Positions 15,528-22,775 of a DNA stretch of 22,775 nt are shown one piece after another. The number at the start of each line of letters is the position of its first letter. Position 1 is the stretch's first letter. This DNA is from CAZPAH01 sp964584495 (GTDB lineage Bacteria > Krumholzibacteriota > Krumholzibacteriia > Krumholzibacteriales > Krumholzibacteriaceae). The position numbers were made by a program, and so were the translations under genes. The notes beneath the pieces were generated by a model, which was not told the origin of the DNA, made no database searches, and worked only from the letters and a program-made list of their open reading frames with translations. The stretch lies in the NCBI GenBank assembly GCA_964584495.1, contig CAZPAH010000037.1:1-22775 (forward strand). The letters are read 5' to 3'.

Positions 15528-15675
15528 CCCCGGATAGCGGCCGCAGTAAGCTCGAAGCTTGAAAATCGTTGAATTAGCAGGTAGTTTAGGTACTCTTCCT
15601 CCATAATCTGGCACGGTTTTTCCATCTTTTTGACGATTTGAAAGTGATTTTGCGTTATTTATGGTCTTTGGACCC
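15528..15675. other. Gene-free part of the divergent intergenic region
   Basis: No plausible coding frame lies between the two divergent promoters. It holds a small inverted repeat (AAGCTCGAAGCTT, near 15549), a sigma54-like motif at 15608-15624, and one half (15648-15657) of a longer inverted repeat completed at 15704-15713. Confidence 0.5.
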
Positions 15676-15704
15676 TTGAACATCCAGCGGAAATTCTATA
15701 TATT
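15676..15704 (+). promoter_or_regulatory. Probable sigma70-type promoter of the mltD-like gene
   Basis: TTGAAC (15676-15681, 4/6) and TATATT (15699-15704, 5/6) are 17 bases apart, giving a leader of about 20 bases to ATG 15731. Confidence 0.55.
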
Positions 15705-15730
15705 GACGCAAAACCAAAGGGGCATTGAGT

Positions 15731-17551
15731 ATGAAAAATTCTTTCATGCTTTTGTTGATTGTGGTACTCGGTGCGGCCAGCGGCTGTTTTTTTGCCGGTT
15801 CCGCTCCGAATGCCTCCAAGACGGATGATTACGAATACGCTGTTTCGGAAGAGGAGATGTATCTCCTATATCCACAGCTGCTCAGACTTAACAAGAACTT
15901 CGATGAGGCCTCCGCCTACTATTACCTGGGTGACATCGAATCCGCCATGTCGATGAGCGAGAAGCTTCTCGATGATATCGATCAGTTGAGGAACGGTTCT
16001 CCCGATCCATACGTCTGCCTCCATCTGGACTCCCTGTGGAATAAAACGGTTTGTTTCAGGACGAGGCTGAAGGACGAAGAATACAACAAGGACTGGCAGA
16101 TCCAGATGACCGCGGTTCTCGATTCGATTGCCGAGAATCATGTTGTCGAGGAACATATCGAGGTCGCTTATAACTGGCGCACCGAGCATTGGATGAAATA
16201 TTTCAAGGGCAAGGGACGAAGACATTTTTCAAAATGGCTGGACAGGGTTGAAAGTTACAGGGATATCATTGAACCGATTCTGGTTCAGGTCGGTATTCCA
16301 AGGGACCTCATCTACCTTGCCGTTATCGAGAGCGGGCTAAATCTCAATGCCCGCTCGAATGTCAATGCAACGGGGCCCTGGCAGTTCATGGCCGGGACGG
16401 GGCGGATATTCGGCCTGAGGATCAACTGGTGGATTGATGAAAGAAAAGACATCATAGCTTCCACTTACGCGGCTGCCCACTATCTCGCTCACCTGCACGA
16501 TCTCTTCGGAAACTGGGAACTGGCTCTTGCGGCCTACAACTCGGGGGAATACCGCGTGGCCCATGCGATATCGAATCAAAAAACCGATGACTACTGGAAA
16601 CTGAGACTCCCGAGCCAGACGAGATGGTTTGTGCCCAAGTACATGGCGGCATTGGAGATAGGGCGCAACCCATCGGCCCACGGCTTCAGCCCTTCGCCTG
16701 GCAAACCGGTTGAATTCCAGGTTATCACCATCACGGGATCGACGGATCTTCGACTGATAGCGAAAGCCGCCGGCTGCACCCTTGCCAGGATCAAACAATT
16801 GAATCCCGCGTTGAAAAGGTGGGCGACACCTCCAGGGATGGAGATAGAGTTGAAGGTGCCTCCCGGCACGGCGGAGACCGTCCTTGCGGCTATCGAGAGC
16901 GTACCTCTTGAAGAGCGCGTCTCGTGGCACAGGCACCAGGTCAAAAGGGGAGAAACGATATCCCGGATAGCCGCCATGTACGAGATATCCCAGAACGAGA
17001 TAAAGAAGATCAACGGAATAAGGAATGTGCACAAGATAAGGGAAGGATCGATACTGCTTATTCCGACCAAGGACGAAGTAGCGGTTTCGTCCGCCGGAAG
17101 TAAACCCGGATACAAGGATATGCCGAAGCTTCCCGACAAGATAGCGATGAAGACGTATAAAGCCCCCGAGGGCAAGAAGAAGGTCGTCTACACCGTAAGG
17201 GATCGGGATACCTTGAGCGAGATCGCCGAGCGTTTCCACGTGGGATTGAGCAAGCTGAGAAGATGGAACAACCTTAGGTACAGCTCGATAATACATCCGG
17301 GCGATGCCCTGGTAATCTATGCCGATCAGGAGTTTTCCGGAGAATCCCTCCAGCCGGGCGGTACGCCCGACAGGTACGACGGCGCCGGTAAAAAACGCTA
17401 TGTTCACGTCGTACAGAAGGGTGAAACCTTGAGCTCGATAAGCCGGAAGTACAGGACCCGCATCTCCGATATCCTTGTTTGGAATGTGGGAATAAAGAAA
17501 GATCGCCTTTTCCCTGGCGACCACCTAACTATCTGGCTGGATTCAGATTAG
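15731..17551 (+). CDS. mltD: MltD-like membrane-bound lytic transglycosylase lipoprotein with LysM repeats
   Basis: Protein of 606 residues from ATG 15731, which has AAAGGGG upstream; an in-frame TTG at 15725 lies too close to that site. A lipoprotein signal ends at AASGC with the lipidated Cys19. Residues about 165-290 are an SLT domain: IYLAVIESGLN with catalytic Glu200, ATGPWQFMAGTG, and LALAAYNSGEYRV. The WQFM and long middle loop are typical of MltD. A degenerate LysM-like unit follows (about 326-376), then three clear LysM repeats (about 400-446, 484-530, 556-602; for example VKRGETISRIAAMYEIS and VQKGETLSSISRKY) that bind peptidoglycan glycans. It is the only plus-strand gene here. It should be anchored in a membrane facing the periplasm and trim the cell wall. 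Its stop overlaps that of glgC on the other strand. Confidence 0.93.
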   Translation: MKNSFMLLLIVVLGAASGCFFAGSAPNASKTDDYEYAVSEEEMYLLYPQLLRLNKNFDEASAYYYLGDIESAMSMSEKLLDDIDQLRNGSPDPYVCLHLDSLWNKTVCFRTRLKDEEYNKDWQIQMTAVLDSIAENHVVEEHIEVAYNWRTEHWMKYFKGKGRRHFSKWLDRVESYRDIIEPILVQVGIPRDLIYLAVIESGLNLNARSNVNATGPWQFMAGTGRIFGLRINWWIDERKDIIASTYAAAHYLAHLHDLFGNWELALAAYNSGEYRVAHAISNQKTDDYWKLRLPSQTRWFVPKYMAALEIGRNPSAHGFSPSPGKPVEFQVITITGSTDLRLIAKAAGCTLARIKQLNPALKRWATPPGMEIELKVPPGTAETVLAAIESVPLEERVSWHRHQVKRGETISRIAAMYEISQNEIKKINGIRNVHKIREGSILLIPTKDEVAVSSAGSKPGYKDMPKLPDKIAMKTYKAPEGKKKVVYTVRDRDTLSEIAERFHVGLSKLRRWNNLRYSSIIHPGDALVIYADQEFSGESLQPGGTPDRYDGAGKKRYVHVVQKGETLSSISRKYRTRISDILVWNVGIKKDRLFPGDHLTIWLDSD

Positions 17552-18816
17552 ATATTCGAGCCTTCGGCGAGGAAAGACTCCCCATCTCCGATATTTTCTC
17601 TCGGCACATATCCGTTTTTCCTGGACCCGGATACGAGGCAGTTCGTGCCTATCTTTATCCCCGCAGGTATCACGGTCATTCTGCCGACTACGGAGATGCC
17701 GAAATCCAGGTAATCGGGTTGAATGGCATTCGGGACCGCCTTATTACCGTACCCGATGACGGCGGAACGTCCGATAATCGACATTTTATCGATTATCGAG
17801 TCTTTTATCCTCGCTCCTCTCCTCACGGTGGATCCATGAAGGATTATCGAGTTCTCAACGGTCGCCCCCCTCTCGATAGTAACCCCCGGGGATATTACGG
17901 AAGATTCCACTTTTCCTCTTATAACGCATCCGTTGCAAACAAGGGAGTGATTCAGGCTGGCATCCTTAGAGACTATCGAGGGAGGGTTGTCGTCCGGCAC
18001 GGTCATGATAGAGTGTCCGCCGCCGAGAGCCAACCTGGGCTTTTCCCCCAGTAACGAAAGACTCGCCCCGAAATAGCTCTTCAGCGTTCCTATATCGAGC
18101 CAGTAGCCCCGGTACCGGTATGCCGCCACCTTTCCGCTGGAGACCAGATAGGGCATGATATGTTTTCCGAAATCGAGATCCTCATGACGTTGCTTGAGAG
18201 CTTTAAGGGTTGCGATGAGATAATCCCTGTTGAAGATATATATCCCCATCGAGGCCAGGGTGCTCGACGATGTCTTGGGTTTTTCATCGAACTTCGTGAT
18301 CTTTCCCTTAGAATCGATCGTCGCGATACCGAATCCGCTGCAAAGCGACCGTGGCACGTCGATTACGCCGATCGTTACCGGTTTCCTCGAGTTTTTATGG
18401 AATTCGAGGAATTTTCCGTAATCCATATTGTAGACATGATCCCCCGACAGTATGAGAACGTACCGGCAGTCGAGGTTCATTATCATCGCGATATTCTGGT
18501 AGATCGCATCGGCCGTCCCCTTGTACCAGTCGGCCGCCTGGTACCCGAGGTGCGGATGAAGTATGTGCAGCCCCCCTTTCGCCCTGTCGAGGTCCCACGG
18601 TTTTCCGATGCCGAGATGCTTGATCAGCGAGCGGGATATGTACTGTGTCAGTATATAGACTTCGCTGATGCCGGAGCGGACGCAGTTGGTCAACGTGAAA
18701 TCTATAATCCTGTACTTGCCGGCGAACGGTACCGCCGGCTTTGCCCTGAAACTGGTCAGGAGGCTGAGTCGCTTTCCCGCTCCGCCTGCGAGAATAAATG
18801 CGGCTGTTTTACCCAT
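17548..18816 (-). CDS. glgC: Glucose-1-phosphate adenylyltransferase (ADP-glucose pyrophosphorylase), catalytic-type subunit
   Basis: Protein of 422 residues, the usual length. It makes ADP-glucose from ATP and glucose-1-phosphate for glycogen synthesis. The nucleotide-binding start ILAGGAGKRLSLLTSFRAKP (8-27) is intact, followed by FAGKYRIIDF, WYKGTADAIYQN, SGDHVYNMDY with Asp126, FDEKP with Lys179 and YWLDIGTLKSYF with Asp241. The C-terminal third is a left-handed beta-helix with hexapeptide repeats (VIRGKVESSVISPGVTIERG). Catalytic residues known from E. coli GlgC all have matches. It starts 4 bases after a paralogue (18821-20029), with AAGGG 8 bases upstream, so both probably come from one mRNA. 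It may form a mixed oligomer with that paralogue. Confidence 0.93.
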   Translation of the reverse strand: MGKTAAFILAGGAGKRLSLLTSFRAKPAVPFAGKYRIIDFTLTNCVRSGISEVYILTQYISRSLIKHLGIGKPWDLDRAKGGLHILHPHLGYQAADWYKGTADAIYQNIAMIMNLDCRYVLILSGDHVYNMDYGKFLEFHKNSRKPVTIGVIDVPRSLCSGFGIATIDSKGKITKFDEKPKTSSSTLASMGIYIFNRDYLIATLKALKQRHEDLDFGKHIMPYLVSSGKVAAYRYRGYWLDIGTLKSYFGASLSLLGEKPRLALGGGHSIMTVPDDNPPSIVSKDASLNHSLVCNGCVIRGKVESSVISPGVTIERGATVENSIILHGSTVRRGARIKDSIIDKMSIIGRSAVIGYGNKAVPNAIQPDYLDFGISVVGRMTVIPAGIKIGTNCLVSGSRKNGYVPRENIGDGESFLAEGSNI

Positions 18817-18820
18817 TCGT

Positions 18821-20029
18821 TCAATCCCTTACTATTGATCCAGGCTCAACCAGGAGTCCGCGGGGGATACTAATCCCTTTCCCTACGCGCACCTCTTTGC
18901 CGAGCACCGTAATGCCTCCCGATCCTCTGTATATTCCAGCGGTTAAACGCGGATCCAACATAGAAGCTCTTCCCGGCATTTTCATGCCGATCGAAGAGCC
19001 TTCACCTATGGAAACAGATTTATCGATGATCGACCGGCTGATCCTGGCGCTTTGCCCTATACGCGAAAAAGAGAAGACGATGCTGTTTTTCACTACTGCG
19101 CCCTTCTCGACGGTGACTCCGGGGAAGAGGATGCACCCGTTGACCTTTCCCCTTATAGTGCAACCTCCGGCCACGATCGAGTTATTCACAAATGATCCGC
19201 GTGAGAACTTTGCCGGCGAGAGATTTTCTCCCCTGGTGAAGATAGGCCATCCCGGCTCCGAGATGATTGATCGAGACCTGAGGAGCCGCATAGAAGCCTT
19301 GAAGTAGCTCTGTATCGAACCGATGTCTTCCCAGTATCCTTCGAACAGGTATCCTCCGACCTTTCTTTGCTTGAGTGCCGGGAGTACAATGTCGAAAACT
19401 ATGTCGAGTGTTCCCTTTCTGATGTAATCAAGAATGAATTTCTTGGAGAATATATATATTCCGAGCGAAGCGTAGTTGTAATCCGATGATTCCGGTTTTT
19501 CCTCGAAAGCCCTGATGATCCCGTTATCGTCACGATGAACCATGCCGAAACGGGACCGCTGGCTTCGCTTTACGCTTTTACAGGCCAGAGTCACAGGACG
19601 ATTCCTGGCAAGATGATCCGAAATCAGCTTCGTGTAATCCATTGTATAGACCTGGTCGCCCGATAGAACCAGGATGTGCTCGGCCTCGGAGTTCCTGATC
19701 AGGTCCATATTCTGGCACAGAGCGTCGGCTGTACCGAGATACCAGTTTGCCACTTCGCCGTGATATGTCGGCTGGAGTATCTGCACTCCCCCGCTTTTTC
19801 TGTCGAGATCCCAGGGTTTCCCCATCCTGATGTGATCTACGAGTGATTTGGGATTGTACTGGGCCAGCACCGCTATGTCGGAAAGTCCCGAATGAATGCA
19901 GTTACTCAAGCAGAAATCGATTATCCGGTAGCGCCCCCCAAAAGGTAATGCCGTCTTCGCTCTATGCCGGGTAAGTACCGACAACCCCTCGCCGGTTCCG
20001 CCGGCAAGTATCATGGTGAGGATTTTCAA
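18821..20029 (-). CDS. GlgC paralogue with altered ATP-binding motif (GlgD-like candidate)
   Basis: Protein of 402 residues, clearly homologous over its whole length to its downstream neighbour: RYRIIDFCLSNCIHSGLSD, KPWDLDRKSGGVQILQP, WYLGTADALCQN, SGDQVY (Asp125), FEEKP (Lys178), YWEDIGSIQSYF (Asp235), then hexapeptide repeats. The ATP-binding loop is changed: GGTGEGL has Gly15 where the family has Arg, and RAKTALPF has Thr where most have Pro. In Firmicutes a degenerate partner, GlgD, forms heterotetramers with GlgC and modulates it; a similar role is inferred. It could still be an active enzyme with altered kinetics. The start appears to be TTG 20029 with GGGAGG about 12 bases upstream; an ATG five codons in (20014) would cut into the first strand. 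Confidence 0.85.
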   Translation of the reverse strand: MKILTMILAGGTGEGLSVLTRHRAKTALPFGGRYRIIDFCLSNCIHSGLSDIAVLAQYNPKSLVDHIRMGKPWDLDRKSGGVQILQPTYHGEVANWYLGTADALCQNMDLIRNSEAEHILVLSGDQVYTMDYTKLISDHLARNRPVTLACKSVKRSQRSRFGMVHRDDNGIIRAFEEKPESSDYNYASLGIYIFSKKFILDYIRKGTLDIVFDIVLPALKQRKVGGYLFEGYWEDIGSIQSYFKASMRLLRSRSIISEPGWPIFTRGENLSPAKFSRGSFVNNSIVAGGCTIRGKVNGCILFPGVTVEKGAVVKNSIVFSFSRIGQSARISRSIIDKSVSIGEGSSIGMKMPGRASMLDPRLTAGIYRGSGGITVLGKEVRVGKGISIPRGLLVEPGSIVRD

Positions 20030-20073
20030 CGGCTACCCATACCTCCCTCGAGCCGCCATCGTACTGGGACAGG

Positions 20074-21120
20074 CTAATGCGAAACCATGAGCGACACTCT
20101 GTGGGTGGTGTCAAGCTCGTCGTGCACCAGCAGGGCGTAATCAACGCCGAGCGAAACGTTACATGGTCCGAAATTGTTGAGAATGAATCCCGCCCCGGCC
20201 GTGGGCCTTCCCATGTCGACCCCTCCGCGGAGGGAAACGAGATTCCGTATGGTCAATTCGGCGCCTACGTGAAAATCGGCGCTTGCCCTGCCGATCCAGA
20301 ACTGCGATACGCCCTTGAGATTTTCGTACCTGAAATCTCCGTCGACCGCGACTATCAGCGCGCTGTTCATGCTTTTTATCGTTACAGGATAGGCGAGACC
20401 AAGTTTGAGGGCCGGATAAATGAACTCCCGTTTGCCGGTGCTCCAGCTGATATACGTTCCGGTCGCGTCCTGGAGCTTCGCTCCTGCGATAAGATCCCTC
20501 CATATGCCGGCGCGGCGGAATCCGATATCGAGACCTATCCCGAAGCTCGATACGCCAGTCACCTGGTCGTTTCTGAGCAGCTTCAGCGAAGCGCCTGCAT
20601 TCCCGAAACTCAGCATCTGCGAATACGACAGAAGCACTGCGATATCGTTCACATTCTCCATCGGATAATCCCTGTAGTCGAAATTCAGATTTTCGCCGGC
20701 CCAGGGCTCGAAACGGTCGTCCCCGTCCGAATTCCCTATCATCTGCGAGTTCATCGGAATGATCCTGATATCGTCTATGCCCATATGGATAAACGAGACG
20801 CCCCAGGCCGATTCCCCTGGCTTCAAGGGAAAAACGGCGGAGAAATAGTTGTAATCTATCAAATCCCCGAACCGTTCGGAATGCATAAACGACATCTGCC
20901 AGTCATCGGGCCCGGTCAGAAGAGAATGAAAATCGCCAATCCCCGCCGGATTCCAGAACGTGGCGGTGGCATCGTCGGCCAGCGCCGTGAAAGCGCTCCC
21001 CATGGCCATGGCTCTGGCACCACCCCCTAGCGCCATAAACTCCCCCGCGTACTTTTCCGCGTTGGCATTTCCAGTAAGCACGAAAGCCATCAGGCATACC
21101 ACAGTAATAATCGCTTTCAT
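20074..21120 (-). CDS. PorV/PorQ-family (UPF0164-like) outer-membrane beta-barrel protein
   Basis: Protein of 348 residues with a clear signal peptide (cleavage likely after ANA, residue 21). It is followed at once by the family signature GEFMALGGGARAMAMGSAF..ADDATATFWNPAGI. The rest alternates amphipathic beta-strands with turns, as in FadL-like and PorV-like barrels; the protein ends in VSLMVSH rather than a terminal Phe. PorV proteins in Bacteroidota serve type IX secretion, but in many candidate phyla the family is widespread without a known substrate, and no T9SS gene is seen here. Ribosome-binding site GGAG lies 6 bases before ATG 21120. It lies 44 bases before the GlgC paralogue and may be co-transcribed by chance of position. 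Confidence 0.85.
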   Translation of the reverse strand: MKAIITVVCLMAFVLTGNANAEKYAGEFMALGGGARAMAMGSAFTALADDATATFWNPAGIGDFHSLLTGPDDWQMSFMHSERFGDLIDYNYFSAVFPLKPGESAWGVSFIHMGIDDIRIIPMNSQMIGNSDGDDRFEPWAGENLNFDYRDYPMENVNDIAVLLSYSQMLSFGNAGASLKLLRNDQVTGVSSFGIGLDIGFRRAGIWRDLIAGAKLQDATGTYISWSTGKREFIYPALKLGLAYPVTIKSMNSALIVAVDGDFRYENLKGVSQFWIGRASADFHVGAELTIRNLVSLRGGVDMGRPTAGAGFILNNFGPCNVSLGVDYALLVHDELDTTHRVSLMVSH

Positions 21121-21206
21121 TCTATACTCCGTTTTTTCCCAGGGGAACCAGGGGGATGTTTCCCTTCAGTGTCCAGGTGCGTGAGAAGGCTGCACTTTCT
21201 ATCCCA

Positions 21207-21235
21207 ATTATATCAAAATACTTTCCGTAAAACAA
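21207..21235 (-). promoter_or_regulatory. Probable sigma70-type promoter of the PorV-like gene
   Basis: On the minus strand a perfect TATAAT (21212-21207) lies 17 bases after TTGTTT (21235-21230, 3/6). The leader is about 80 bases and contains a small hairpin (21143-21164). Confidence 0.5.
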
Positions 21236-21270
21236 ATGTAAAAGAATTCTCCCCGGCGGTCTGTTGCCAA

Positions 21271-22752
21271 TCAATTCAATCCGTATTCGTGAAGTCTCCT
21301 GTAAAGGGTTCTCTCGGATAGTCCCAATTGCTCGGCCGCCTTGCGGCGATTTCCATTATTCTTGACAAGCGCGTCACGGATCATTTCCCGTTCCACCGCG
21401 TTGAGGTCGCGTACGTCCTCGCTGCCCGCTTCCTTGACCTCCACCCAGTTCTTCCATTTCTCCCCTTCGGCGGGGGGTCGGTTCTTCAGAAGGTCCAGTA
21501 TCTCCCTAACATCCTTATGAAGGGAAAGAAGCGAATTCATGATAAGCTCGCGTTCCATCTCCTCGCGGGATCTCATGACGTGCACGGGCAGATCGGGGAA
21601 GGGCTGCGTCGGCTGTTTGGCATCGAGCCTTTTCTCTATATCCGCACCCCTGATAATGCTGTCCGTGGAAAGGACCGTCAGATTATCGATCAGGTTCGCC
21701 AATTCTCTGACATTCCCGGGCCAGGGATACCTTGACAGCGCATCCATGGCGGCGCTGTCCAGGCTCCTGACCTGCTTTCCGTGTCTCGCCGACGATTCCT
21801 TCAGGAAATAACGCGCCAGAAAAGGGATATCCTCCTGTCTCGCCCTTAGAGGAGGTATTCGTACCTGTACCACCTTCAACCTATAGTAGAGATCCTTTCT
21901 GAACTCGCCTCTTTCCACCGAGGTTTGAAGCTCCCTGTTGGTCGCTGCTATGATCCTTACATCGGACTGCAGTTTTTCTATTCCTCCGACACGGAGATAT
22001 TCCCCGCTCTCGAGAACCCTCAGGAGCTTGACCTGCATGCCGAGCGACATCTCTCCGACTTCGTCTAGAAATAGGGTGCCGCCGTCGGCCCTCTCAAAAA
22101 GTCCCCTTCGCCTCGCCATGGCCCCTGTAAAGGAGCCTTTCTCATGTCCGAACAACTCGCTCTCCAGAACTCCCTCGGCAAGGGCGCCGCAATTCACCGC
22201 CTCGAATGTTTTTGCGCTTCTCCGGCTGAGCCTGTGTATTGCGCGGGCCGTCAACTCCTTGCCCGAACCGCTTTCGCCTTCGATCAGGACGGAAACCAGG
22301 GTTGGAGCGACCTGCATGATCGTTTCCAGCATCTCGTTTATAGCGCCAGATCTTCCGATCATACCGGATTGTGATTTGATCCTGCGTATCGCTACAAGGT
22401 GGGAGATCCTTACCAGGAAATCTTCGCGATCGAAAGGCCTGGTCACGTACATATCGACACCGGCGAATTTCTCCTGCTCCACGATCTCAGGAGGTTTCTC
22501 GCCACCCACCACTATTACATCAAGGTACAGGAACTTCTTCTGAAACCGCTTTATTACCGGAATATAGCTTTTAAGCTTTCCTGCCGATTCAATAACCAGT
22601 ATGAATCCCGGTTGTGGTTCTTCCGTGTTCAACGCCTGCGATATATTCTCGAAATATAGGAGCTCCAGGCCCTCACCCGCCGACAGTTCCTCCAGAATTC
22701 CTCTTATGGAAGGGTCCTCGACGAAAGCCCATACCTGTACCTGTTGATTCAT
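21271..22752 (-). CDS. NtrC-family sigma54-dependent activator with degenerate receiver domain
   Basis: Protein of 493 residues with three domains. Residues about 5-120 have a response-regulator fold pattern, but the phospho-acceptor strand reads FILVIES with Glu55 in place of Asp; the Thr/Ser strand ends in Gly-Gly, and the final KPF is RPF. The central AAA+ domain (about 130-370) has Walker A GESGSGKE (159-166), the sigma54-contact loop GSFTGA (206-211, a common variant of GAFTGA), Walker B GGTLFLDEVGE (224-234) and an RYPWPGNVREL stretch. The C-terminus (about 453-493) is a Fis-type helix-turn-helix (NRRKAAEQLGLSERTLYRRL). It should drive sigma54 promoters by ATP hydrolysis. GGGAGG lies 9 bases before ATG 22752. 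No partner kinase is in the window. Confidence 0.92.
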   Translation of the reverse strand: MNQQVQVWAFVEDPSIRGILEELSAGEGLELLYFENISQALNTEEPQPGFILVIESAGKLKSYIPVIKRFQKKFLYLDVIVVGGEKPPEIVEQEKFAGVDMYVTRPFDREDFLVRISHLVAIRRIKSQSGMIGRSGAINEMLETIMQVAPTLVSVLIEGESGSGKELTARAIHRLSRRSAKTFEAVNCGALAEGVLESELFGHEKGSFTGAMARRRGLFERADGGTLFLDEVGEMSLGMQVKLLRVLESGEYLRVGGIEKLQSDVRIIAATNRELQTSVERGEFRKDLYYRLKVVQVRIPPLRARQEDIPFLARYFLKESSARHGKQVRSLDSAAMDALSRYPWPGNVRELANLIDNLTVLSTDSIIRGADIEKRLDAKQPTQPFPDLPVHVMRSREEMERELIMNSLLSLHKDVREILDLLKNRPPAEGEKWKNWVEVKEAGSEDVRDLNAVEREMIRDALVKNNGNRRKAAEQLGLSERTLYRRLHEYGLN

Positions 22753-22775
22753 AAGTTTTTCCTCCCAGGGGAATT

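Noticed and set aside
15725..15730. TTG start two codons before the mltD-like ATG
   Set aside because: It almost touches the AAAGGGG ribosome site; ATG 15731 gives a normal lipoprotein signal.
16337..17524. Minus-strand frame of 395 codons
   Set aside because: Antisense to the SLT/LysM part of the mltD-like gene; no domain, and Arg/Pro/Gly-rich as expected for a shadow.
20077..21030. Plus-strand frame of 317 codons
   Set aside because: Antisense to the PorV-like gene, which has a signal peptide and family signature; the plus frame has neither.

Overview
The window is a compact bacterial chromosome segment, about half G+C, with 15 genes or gene parts on the minus strand and one (an MltD-like transglycosylase) on the plus strand. 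Two 10-base N runs (3501-3510, 6753-6762) show that it comes from a scaffolded draft, and each cuts a gene. A PorV/PorQ-family outer-membrane protein, signal-peptide and lipoprotein genes and two lytic transglycosylases point to a diderm. Tandem GlgC paralogues, many TPR and propeller proteins and TTG/GTG starts would fit an uncultured lineage near the FCB group (Krumholzibacteriota/Eisenbacteria-like). That placement is inference from gene content only. No tRNA, rRNA, CRISPR array, insertion sequence or phage gene was seen.

Layout. (A) 1-7303, minus: a five-gene cluster read from a probable promoter at 7275-7303. In order it encodes a secreted TPR/SLT lytic transglycosylase (split by gap 2), a secreted NHL-propeller protein, a TPR protein (split by gap 1), a J-domain/TPR protein, and a large membrane protein that leaves the window. 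That last protein has one continuous frame from 1847 to 1. It has an N-terminal cytoplasmic domain that looks like a catalytically dead PP2C phosphatase, one membrane helix, and a PQQ-type propeller outside. A strong stem-loop sits directly on its ribosome-binding site. This cluster is the most novel-looking part of the window.

(B) 7344-12143, minus: a tight purine operon, purN-purC-purH-guaA, with overlapping or nearly touching genes. A sigma70-type promoter lies in front and is covered by a perfect 7-bp inverted repeat (12121-12143), a likely operator. The genes cover GAR formylation, SAICAR synthesis, the last two steps to IMP, and XMP to GMP.

(C) 12173-15527, minus: a GGDEF diguanylate cyclase with an inhibitory RxxD site, then comEC, which is split by an apparent one-base frameshift at an A4 run. 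The C-terminal half of ComEC carries a metallo-beta-lactamase-like region that has lost most metal ligands.

(D) 15528-17551: a divergent intergenic region and the plus-strand mltD-like lipoprotein with SLT and LysM domains. Its stop codon overlaps the stop codon of the convergent glgC.

(E) 17548-21235, minus: a PorV-like outer-membrane protein followed by two adjacent ADP-glucose pyrophosphorylase paralogues. The downstream one looks catalytically intact. The upstream one has altered nucleotide-binding residues, suggesting a GlgC/GlgD-like catalytic/regulatory pair for glycogen synthesis.

(F) 21271-22752, minus: an NtrC-type sigma54 activator whose receiver domain has Glu in place of the phospho-acceptor Asp.
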